A stretch of DNA of 64,000 nucleotides from Linnemannia hyalina (lineage: Eukaryota > Mortierellomycota > Mortierellomycetes > Mortierellales > Mortierellaceae): assembly GCA_019671135.1 (NCBI GenBank), contig JAHRHY010000027.1:53501-117500 (forward strand), read 5' to 3'. The translations under genes and the position numbers were made by a program. Shown one piece after another: positions 36,359 to 46,030 of the stretch. Position 1 is the first letter of the stretch. The number at the start of each line of letters is the position of its first letter. The notes beneath the pieces are model-generated. The model searched no databases, was not told where the DNA came from, and saw nothing but the letters and a program-made list of their open reading frames with translations.

Positions 36359-39300
36359 GTACTCACAACATATTGTTCCGTTCTGTTTTAACTACTACGA
36401 AGCAGATGCACTCCTTTATGCCGGACTGGAAGTTCGTTAACGAGGCTGCAGAACAAATCCTGCACGAGGGATTCAATGGGGATCTATATCAGCGACTAGG
36501 AGGAGCTTTTATTGCTTCAGAGGCCCAACCCATAGCACAGGGTCAAGCGTCCGTCGCCTTTCGCTTTATCAACAAGCACCACTTGGCACTAAATTTCAGC
36601 ACAACACCCTCTCTTGCACGGCTTATCATTGCGATCTTGGATGGCTCATGGACACCGGAGCGTGGTGAGAGGAACGAGACCGGATTTTTGCTGCTTTGGA
36701 GGAACCAGGAAAACACCATCACATATCCCATTCCACCTTCAAGCTTTCTTCTTCGCTACATCTCAGCACTATTGCACATCAACATATTCCTGTTTGACAC
36801 CGCCGCCCGCCCCATTGTCATCACCCATCCCTATCCAAAAGGAGTTGTCGGTATTCTTCATGATGCATCGTCCATTCTGGGATACTCGGACTACAATATA
36901 CTCGGACCAACTCGTACGGAACAGGACGATCTTTTCATTGATCTACGGCCACCAACACCCCCGTCTCTACCACTTCCACCAGGACCTGCTGCGACATTCC
37001 GAACCGCCAAACGACCGCGCCAGCAGAGAGAAGGATGCGAGATCGACAGGGTCGCACTAGAGACCATCTACAAGGAGGAATGGTGTTTTTTGATGTCTAC
37101 TATGTGAATGATTTTTAGACTTTTTTTGTTTGATTTTTACCTCTTTATTGATTGTCTTCGATATTTTTAAAAAAAATCATTTAGTGAGGCCCGAGTCAAG
37201 AAGGAGGCGGCCGATCAGTGCCGCACGGCGAAGAAGCGTGCAAAGAAGGAGGCAGATCCGAGGGAAGCATTGGAGAAGGCACATATTGATGCAAAGCAAG
37301 CGGAAGAGAAACGTGTAAGAACGCCTCGGGGAGTCATGAATGAAACTGCTCGACGCGTTCGCCAACACTGCGGCATCAACGACGAAGAGGACTTTACCAA
37401 CCATCACGCATCGATGATGATTACCCACCCTATTGGAGAACCTCAGACCGTTACTGGACGAGCTCTAGCGACATATAAGGCGGCCTTATCAAGACACTTT
37501 GACATGGCATGGATCGAGGAACAGGACCACATATCTGATCCTACCGTTGCTTCAGCAAACTCAACAACTATCGCCCCAACCCCATCGGACATCGACGCCC
37601 AGGATGACAACAGCATTCGCACTATTACCCTACCTCTTGCGAAGCTGCTCAGGACGGATCTCCCCACGAAGGATCAAGATTACATCACCAAGAGGCTAAA
37701 CGACGTACAGGGTGAGGTGTCTGACTTTATGGAATCCGTTGCCATGGGAGCGTACAAGACAACATTATGGGTATGTTTTCAACATTCTCTGTCTTGGTTG
37801 TGGTCGCGCAAGGACATATTTATTTCAAGTTAACTAATATTATATGTTATCACGACCGTGTTTACTTTCTAGATCTGTCGCGGTGGCATCCAAGGAAGCA
37901 TACAGCTTAACCTAGCTGACATATTCCCGCCATCCTTTGATATCAGGGACGACTACTTCAAGGAGAACCCGATCGTGGAAGCGGGAGTCATTACTCCGGA
38001 GTGGCAACAGATTGTATCCGATGCTACGGAGTTGAAGCCCCGAGTGAAGGATCCGGCAACCTTGCTATCCCAGGATTATTTGCAGTACCTTGGAGTTCGG
38101 ATTCCAGAATTGAGACGTGCGAGGAAGACCCCCAAGACTACCACCCACCCCTTGTGGGATACAGTGCTTGAAAGCATCTATAGCGGGAAGCTGGTACCAC
38201 AAGCCTGGGATGATTCAAGGCATCCTGACTCACCCTCATCCAACCCCTTCAAGATCATTCCAAGCTTATCTCAAGCCTCTGGTTCCGGCGCTGTGGATGA
38301 TGCCTATGCTGCTGCTGATGCCAATGTCGAGGTCGGATACCAGTCAGAGGACTCATCGAAGGAAAGCCTGGGGGGCTTGACGGCCACACTCATGCGAGAG
38401 TACGCTACGAACATCAAGATGATATGGTCTGGAGACATTTACGAGAGGTTGAGACGGTACGTGGTGCACAATGTTCTCCGACTCAATCTACGACCCCAGA
38501 GCGAGGAGAAGCACCGCATCCAAAAGCGGAAGCGTGCTATCAAGAAGGCCGAGGAGATGAAGGAGGCGTCGGCATCGGCAAGCCAAAAGCGTCGAGAGTC
38601 CCTGAGGAACTGGAAAAGGCGAAACCAGGACCTATTCAATCAACTTGATCACGCATTTGATACTAGTCGAGACGAGGAGCGCATCAACAAGATTTTCGGG
38701 CTCATTGACATCCATCAAGAGCGGCGGCCAGGAGTCAAGGAGCAGAACAAGTCACGTGGACTCACCCAAAGCGACGACTACGAGACGGACTCGGAGTTTG
38801 ACGGCTCAGACGACTCAGACGACGATATGGATACTGAGTTGGTTGTTTCGGGCTCGAGCAAGAGCAGCGATGATGTTTTAAGGCCTTGCACTCACACAGC
38901 AGATCAAGATTGCGAGATGGGGGTCATGGAGGAGCAGTCAGATGCCGGTCGCTCTATTAATGCAGAGGCTCAGAGCAGTGGTCCGTCTGAATCTGTGGCA
39001 CGCTCCTCAACAGGTACCAATAACTAATATCGGACGCTGCTCCTTGCTGAGTTTGTGGTATTAACTGTTGACTAATATCTCTCACTTCCTTTTTCTCCAC
39101 CGTAGGACCAAAGGAGCCGACATCAAAGAAGCTCCGAGGTCTAGAAGCAGTAGCTATCAGGTTGCTGGAATTGCCAGACTCGAACATACCCATCACCGAA
39201 GAGACAGTCAAGGCGAAGCTCTACGAGCCTGAGATGTACAGCACGGAGGAGATTTTGGCCGTCTTGCGGCTAGTGACATTACTGAGACCGTTTACCCCTA

Positions 39301-41904
39301 AGAAGGCCCACTCAGGACCCCAGTCAACTTCCTATCCAAAGAGCGTCTTGACTTTGGGGCCGTTTGTGTATATTGCAAATGCAATCTTGAGATCGGCGGG
39401 ATACAAGGATTTCACCCGTAGGATTTGCCCAGTTCCTGCTGTTGGAAATCGGCATGCTGTGCCGTTGGACGCGTCAGGGGTGTATGACATATTTGGCGGG
39501 CGAGCACCAGGACGCTTCGATATCAAGGGCCCAAGTGGTCGAGTAATCACGACGTCGACCGTCGCGAGACTGTCTACCGATCATCGCAAATATGTTTTCG
39601 GTGGACTTTTCAATATGGCCATCATCGACGATGCCTGCACGAAACATGGACTTGAGTTCGCACAAAGGTATGCATACATAAGGTCTTGAATATGACCTCT
39701 CCTCATTCATATCTATGACCATCATGAGTCAATTGAATAACAGTTTACCGTGCATTGTTTGTAAAATGATAGAATGACGTACGTCGACTTTTACACAGTA
39801 CGCATCATGGGACGACGGGCGATAACGGGACCAAACCGCCACTTCACCAACAGTGCGTACGAAGACAAGAAGAAGAAGCATGTTAAGCCATCAGGTGTAA
39901 TCAACTGGACGTCGGAACTACTGGAAACCGGGCATACCCCTCAATCTGCAGCCAAAGCGTCGGAGGAGATCAAGATTGTTCAGGATCGTTTGGTCACAGA
40001 GCTACAACCCCTCAAGAAGGGCCTCAAGGCAGCCACGACGGTCAGGAGAGAAAAGGACCGCACCCTTCGTCACTATGAAGGACACGACCAGAGACACAAA
40101 AAGGGAATCTACCAGAACCTACAGGAGGCACGAAAAGTCGTCAACAACCTGAAGAAGAAGATCATTCCTCTCGAGGCTGAGATCCGGGAAAAGAAGCAGC
40201 AACGCTACTATTACAACAGGTTGTCCAAGGCGACTGCCCCCCCAACAGCACTATCAGAAGACCCTTCTCCCCTGCCCATCACGACTGTCACAGAGTCTGT
40301 CCCAACTGTTCAACATCCTGGGATGCAAGACTTTGTTCAGACAACCTCCATCAAGCAGCTACTGTTAGAAATTGAAGACAAGGACCGACAACTACCTGTA
40401 CCAGGCACTGACAGAGGATTGGTGACTATGTCTGAGACTGTCCCCTCCTTGTGGTCAACTCTGGAATCTTTATCAAACCGATACTATATTCTCCATGGTA
40501 TGTTTTCTTTTCTGCTTTACTACTGTCGCTCTATCATATCAAGATCGTGTCTTCATGCAATAATTCCTACGGCGTTTCATTTGACGTTATAGGTCATCCC
40601 GATACTCACCACACCGGCAACGACGACGGGGCTTCAGAGCCGCCCACCTCTCACGCTGATGCTGTGGATATGGACATTGATGGCACGGACACCCAGCCCT
40701 CTCTGCATTCAGAATCGAAAGCGCCATCTCTTCCAGAACGGACTCGGAACGCCATAACGATAACAGGCTCTTTATCCCGGAAGGCAACGATCGAGGACAT
40801 GCGTTTTGCCAAGTCCAACCGCATCACCGCAAAACAGGTCAAAGAAGTCGGTGGAGTAGGTAGGGCGACTCGAACAAGGGAGCGTTTGCTTCGACAGCCG
40901 GAAAATCAGAGGATTTCGGAGCTTCACAAGGAGATAGGAGAAAACTCCGTTTTGAAGGCGCGGACTATCAGTGATGTTGACTCTGCACAGGTGACCCGAC
41001 GATCAGCTACACAACCCCTTCGCAACTTCGAGGGCAGCAAAAGCTTAGTGAAACAAACCCACCACAAGGATCTTCAACTGCAGCGAGCATGGCAGACGAT
41101 CGCAGCCGACGAACGACGGAAAATGCAGGATTTTTCCAGAGGTAAGTTTATGGATTTAAGAATCGGAGTGCATTGATTCCTTGTTGTTAACTCCAATGGG
41201 CATTCAAATAACTAAAACGTACTTTTATTTTTGTTTTCTTGATAGGAACAGGACAGACCCAACCAGCATCAGTCAACACAGTCGACTCTATCGATGGGTG
41301 TTGCAAGTGTGGTAGACACCACCTCCCAATCCGCGTTGGAAGGGCACTCACCTATCCACAGGAATGCCCCAGAGATGCGTTGCCCATCATCCCTATCATG
41401 TTCGTCGGGACGGCAGGAATCGGAACTGGGAGTCGCATTGGCGGTCATCTAAAGTACGGCGGAAAAACGGTCGTTGAGCAACATGCCCTCTCCGTCCCTG
41501 TACTGATGACCGATGAAAACATGACTAGCAAAGTCTGTCCGTTTTGTTTTGCGATTCTACGCCTCGTCCAGGAACTGAGACTTGTCAACGGAGTCGAGAA
41601 GCTGGTCACAATCAACGGTGCGGTCCAGTGCGAAAACCCCAACTGTGAGAGTGTCCGCGCCGGTTATGCACGTCGAGGCAGGGATAGCAATGCATGTGTC
41701 AACATTGCACTGGCGGGATTCACGACAATCATGAGCGACAACAGACAGCCACTTCCTCCCTACAGGAGATCAACGCGTCCAGAGGGCGCCACCCCTTCAG
41801 AACCCCAGTCTCTCGCTACTGGAACACAACAAACATCGAGCACTTCGACAACGGACCCATTGACAACAATGGCTTCCCGCGACGCTGCTGATGAGCTAGC
41901 CTAG
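36204..41904 (+). CDS. Large Fanzor-like protein (TnpB/OMEGA nuclease family), apparently intact
   Basis: Eight exons: 36204-36224, 36406-37103, 37185-37770, 37873-39013, 39106-39667, 39773-40497, 40593-41141, 41246-41904. They join into one uninterrupted frame of 1,646 residues, far larger than usual Fanzors. The last exon has the family signature in order: Glu1518 in TDENMTS (RuvC-II), a zinc finger CPFC then CENPNC, and Asp1574 in RGRDSNACVNIALAG (RuvC-III). A GTGSRIGGHLKYGG segment sits where Fanzors have their Gly-rich loop. A RuvC-I Asp is not certain; Asp1008 (MTYVDFYTV) is a candidate but lies about 510 residues upstream, more than the published 125-275 spacing. Residues 1040-1140 are a Lys/Glu-rich helical region. 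Basic patches (KRPRQQR, KKRAKKE, QKRKRAIKK) could direct it to the nucleus. Family members are RNA-guided DNA nucleases found in eukaryotic transposons; whether this one is active is unknown. The exon 2 donor (GTGAAT) is the weakest junction. Confidence 0.7.
36268..36354. repeat. AG microsatellite in intron 1 of the Fanzor-like gene
   Basis: A nearly pure (AG)n tract of about 43 units. It lies in the proposed first intron (36225-36405) and creates a meaningless Arg-Glu frame if read through. Confidence 0.92.
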
Positions 41905-41991
41905 CTAGATTTATGTAAGTTCCCATCTGCTTGTTTCTCATTTATGATTTGCTACGGAGTCTGCTATCGGTAAACCTCAGATTAACCAAAA

Positions 41992-42060
41992 CATCCTAAA
42001 TTTTGGATGAAATAGACATTATACACAGATTAGCGGCTTATAATGGTTTATAGATTTTTT
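41992..42060 (+). ncRNA. Two hairpins plus T-run after the Fanzor-like gene (guide-RNA candidate or 3' UTR)
   Basis: A near-palindrome (CATCC arms, 41992-42009) is followed after 7 bases by a 7-bp stem CATTATA/TATAATG (42017-42023 with 42039-42045, 15-base loop) and then a T-rich stretch (42054-42060). TnpB and Fanzor guide RNAs are encoded at or just past the 3' end of the nuclease gene, so the place is right. The stems are short and A/T-rich, and could equally be part of a 3' UTR. No expression evidence can be seen. Confidence 0.25.
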
Positions 42061-42374
42061 TATTCCGAGCACGATAGACAGTTATAAACCAGTCACATAT
42101 GTGTGAATAGATTGTTTCATGTGCCCTCTCCTCTCGTGCCTGTGCCTGAACACATTGAGAACTGCGTTGCCCTCCTGCTTACATCACACTCTCTGCCCTC
42201 TATTCCTCTCTGCTCTTCCCTCCCTCTATCCCTAGGTCCTTCTATCATCACTCTCTCTACTCCCCTCTCTACTATCCTCTTCTCTCCTCCTTCCCTCAGC
42301 ATTGCCCTCACCCTGCTCCTAACCATATGTAGAGCGAGCTGACATGTAACACTGTGATAGACCAAGGATGGTGT

Positions 42375-45300
42375 TTATTCTCTTCTCTTTGGGTACTTTC
42401 TCGAGGGTGCTTTGGGAAGAGCCTTGTAGTATTTATCAATTGAACCAACAGTATCGATTTGCCCTCTTACGAAGGCAAGTGCATTGTTTACGGCGGACTT
42501 GTCAACCTGCAAGCCAGCTGGGATAGAGCGCAGAACCGAATGTACAATGTCCTTCTTCCACTTGTAGAGCTGTGCATCTTTGCCTCGCCACGCTGAACCG
42601 AACCACCTATTAAGCTCTGCGATGGAGGGGGACCCATCGACGCCGTGGTAAACCCACTCTTGCCACAGTTGGTCGAGCGTATTCGGTCGTGGGATCAGCT
42701 TGCACTCGGGCATTAGGGGCATATGGTGTTGGGTCTCTCCTCTCGCCCTCTTCTCGTCGGCGACTAAGGCGGCTACTTGTCGCATTCTGTCCTCGACATT
42801 GTCGCTGGGGTTGAAAGCGGCCAGAGCTGCGCGGCGGTGCGCATCCCTTGAAAGAACTGCAGTGGAAGAAGTCAGAGGTCTTGATTCTTGCTGGCCAGCG
42901 TCCGGCTCTGGAAGCTGAAGAAGAGCGATGGCGGTAGCCATAGTGGTACTCTGGCTTGCTACACTGCCGTTGACGTCGTCACTGACCTTCACCTCATCGT
43001 CCTCGCTAATCGCCACCACGGCTTCCACCGTTGACTTGAGAGCTTGCATCAACTGAGATCGAACGGCATCCTTGTTCAAACATTGTCGCTTGTTGCCTGC
43101 CAGTTTGTCATTGTTGCCAATGCACCGCTTCAAGTCCTTCAGCTCGGATGCTGTCCTATCATTCTGAGCTTGTAAAGTAGCTGCTAGAACATTCATACCG
43201 GCGTGCAAACTCTGAAGTCCGGCTTGCTGGCTTTGCTGCAGGCTCCGGATTGCAGCATCTTGGACACCGAGCCTCGCGCCGACCCTGTCAAACTCCAGTT
43301 GGATGATGGGTGTGGCAGATGCGAGGGAATCCGTGAGAGGAGAGGGATTTCTCATGCTCTCGAGTAGGGTTTGCTGGAAATCTTGAAACGCAGGTGTTTT
43401 GAAGACAGGGTGATCGAAAACAGGGTGCGCGGCGGCAGCACCACCCCCGGACAGGATGACAGCTGCATCCTGAAGGATAACCTTTCGCAGGTGGGCGAGA
43501 AGGCTAAGATGGCGCTTTCTTGAAATGACCTCATTCGACAGAACGGTCTGCATATCCTTGTCCGTGTACACCTGCTTGACTTCCTTGCACTCGCCCCGTC
43601 GCAGCTTCTCACGCAACTCCTCGCGTCCGTGGAAAACGTCGCAGTCACGCATAATGTTGTCAATCGTGAGCCTCCAGAACGTGTCGGAGCAAGCATCCTC
43701 GATGAAAGGGAACAACTGCCTTTGGAGCTCAATGCTGGGGATCACAGTGTTCCGAGCCAACCAAAAGCGCTCTAGACGGTCGCGGTCAAATCCAGCCAAT
43801 CGAAGGGCCACTGAAGGCTCTACACCCTCGAGATAGTGAGTTGAGAGACGGTTCGATGCCCAGTTCCCGTGCTTAGCGATAGCCTCTACCGTAGATCCAC
43901 ACATATGCGCGAATCTGGAGCCGTGCTTGCGCCCAAGGTGAGTCACTGTGCCCTTGTCCAATATCCCGCTCTCATGAAGAGCCTCCACCTGCGCCTGGAA
44001 CTGGGAGTTGTAAGTCATCGGTGCATCCATTGGTTTGTTTCCAGCTAACAGATGGTAGTCGGTCCATTTAGGGTTGGTGAGATCAGGCGCCCTTTTGTTT
44101 TTGCTCTTAGTACAGCAAAAAAAAGGAAGAGGTGGGGGGAAGAACGCATTATTAAATGAGTGTTGAAATATGAGTGACACGACGCGTCGGCCGCCGACAT
44201 TTACCACATGCACGCCACTTACCGACCAAAGCTCAAGCAAATAAAAGGCTAGCGCGCCAACTGGACACACATCTACTTCTTTGTTCCGAACTGCAACTCC
44301 ATACTGAATCTTGCCGTCCTTGTTCGTCTTGCCTTGCCTCATCATCAGCACAACTCCAAGCACGAATTGGCCTTCTCTGCAGCTGGCATCGTTCGTATTT
44401 TTGTTGCGGTTGGGCTCGACGTCGTGGGCGAAAAGATCCGGGAGTCGGATCTGGCGTGTGACCTCGCTGCGGAACATCATAAAAAAGCAAAGACTTACAT
44501 CCGCACGGTCGCGTAACCCTTTCAAGCGGCGCTTTCTCAAGCTGGCTGCGCCCTCCACATTGCGCATCCAGAATCGCTTCATTAGCTGCCGAACAATCGA
44601 AGTTGGGTTCTGGGTGAAGTCGATAGAGCCAAAGTCGGTATCTGTCGACCTCTTCCTGGCGGACATCCTCACGCGGTAAACGTCGATCAGAGGTTGAAGG
44701 TACGTCTTCGGGGCCGGAACTGTGCCATAATCCATCGCTAAATTGTTCCTGTCTTCACACTGATGCTTATAGAGGTCGCCAATGGCAGCGAGGTGCAAGA
44801 GAATGGTTGCCGTCGAGTACCACCGCTCTTCACTGTTATCGTTGTTGCTGTTGTGGATGTCAACGTCTCGACTGGCGTCCCCCTCGCAGTCGTCATCGCT
44901 TTTGTCCTCCACATCGCCTCCATCGACATCATCATCAGAACACGGGTCATCCATATTTGCCCGCCGTTCGCCGGACTTGTCCTTGCTGTTGTTGCCCTTC
45001 CTGTCTCTTGGCAACGGTTTGATCCGTATAATACCTATAGCATTTATATTTTCGTTAGTTCTTATAATTTCAAACACCACCATAGCGTTTCGTCGTCGTC
45101 GTCGTATCGTATGACCGCTCACATTAGTTCCATTCTTCATATTCATACCGTTTTGAGGATCTTCCGTCTCGCAGGTCAGGCAAGCAAAGTAACGGGTTAC
45201 TTTGCCTTTCGTGACGTTGTAATCATCCTTATATCCAGAAACGTCGCACCATTCCTATACCAATGGATGGAGTGATTGAGTTAGTTAGTGCGTCGAGTCG

Positions 45301-45555
45301 GGGGCCATAGTTTATCTATGCTTGTGCAAAAATGGGGGTACATTTTACAATTTGCCATACCATGAACTTCTCCTGGTACCGATCATACTGGTCCCGCGTC
45401 GACTGGGCTTGCAAGGACTTGCGAGCTTCGGCCACAAGCTGGGAGCTTGCTAGCTCCTTCTGCTTATTACAGAGGTGATTTTGCTGTTCAACCCTATTGC
45501 GTTCGCGGTAGGTTTCCAGCTTAGATTTTGCTCTTGCCGGCTGGCTGCCTTGCAT
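42375..45555 (-). CDS. Crypton tyrosine recombinase with GCR1_C-like domain
   Basis: Exons 45555-45361, 45254-45149, 45034-44223 and 44105-42375 give 947 residues. The first exons encode a helical N-terminus in which YQEKFM-EWCDVSGY continues across the splice, as in the core-binding part of tyrosine recombinases. The catalytic part has Arg in FRSEVTRQIRL, His-x-x-Arg in THLGRKHGSRFAH, Trp in HGNW and Tyr in STHYLEG, so all key residues appear present. A coiled-coil-like Gln/Leu-rich segment follows, and the C-terminus has the GCR1_C-like pattern LWQEWVYHG ... LNRWFG ... WRGKDAQLYKWKK. This pairing is typical of fungal Cryptons and of the related Ndc10 proteins. The introns at 45035-45148 (with a CTAAC branch site) and 44106-44222 are both multiples of three without stops, so unspliced forms stay in frame. 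A longer N-terminus from 45642 is possible. Confidence 0.86.
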
Positions 45556-45757
45556 GCTCGTCTGCTGCCGTTTGTTTCGTGCTATGGCTTTGCCTTTAAC
45601 AGAAAAGCTGCACGACTTGTTTAACGCGAAACAATAAAACAATAGAACGAAATAGTAAGTATGGTGGTATGGTGGATGCCAATCAGGTACAGGACATATC
45701 GCCCCAATTGTGCAAAGACCTTTTTAGCTTACCCGTGTCATTAATTAGTCGGGTATT

Positions 45758-45774
45758 GGGGGGGGGGGGGGGGG
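45758..45774. repeat. Poly-G run of 17
   Basis: Uninterrupted run of 17 G, followed by GT repeats, upstream of the recombinase gene inside the proposed Crypton. Confidence 0.85.
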
Positions 45775-45788
45775 TGTGTGTAATGTGT

Positions 45789-45913
45789 ATTGGGGTGTGG
45801 GCTTGTTTGAATCAGGCTAATGTGGCGATGTGAAGTGAGAAAGAGGGAAGATTGGGGTGTGGGCTTGTCTGAATGAGGCTAATGTGGCGATGTGGAGTGG
45901 AGAAAGAGGGAAG
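45789..45913. repeat. 62/63-bp direct tandem duplication
   Basis: Copies at 45789-45850 and 45851-45913 start with ATTGGGGTGTGGGCTTGT and end with AAGAGGGAAG. They differ at only a few positions, so the duplication is fairly recent. They lie between the recombinase start and the proposed outer end of the Crypton. Confidence 0.9.
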
Positions 45914-46030
45914 AATGGAGTGACATGCATGCGTTCCATGTGGATGATTCCGCCAGAAAAAAAAAATTATGCAAGGCTGCCTATCGGTTTAAAACCGTGC
46001 CTATGCCGACGGGGATAAACCCATATGTGT

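Larger units (their letters stand above)
42084..46030 (-). mobile_element. Crypton DNA transposon with tyrosine recombinase
   Basis: The core is the recombinase gene at 42375-45555. Flanking it are matching motifs in the same orientation: ATAAACC then CATATGTGT at 42084-42104 (5-base insert AGTCA) and at 46015-46030 (no insert). Outside or beside them a second shared motif, CTATCGGT followed by A/T and AAACC, occurs at 41964-41976 and 45981-45995. Cryptons integrate by tyrosine-recombinase exchange and leave short direct repeats, and are usually 2-4 kb, so a 3.95-kb element is reasonable. The ends are a hypothesis; the gene itself is firm. Confidence 0.55.

Noticed and set aside
36241..36405. 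Arg-Glu repeat frame joined to the Fanzor-like exon 2
   Set aside because: Produced by the AG microsatellite; a donor at 36225 and acceptor at 36405 remove it.
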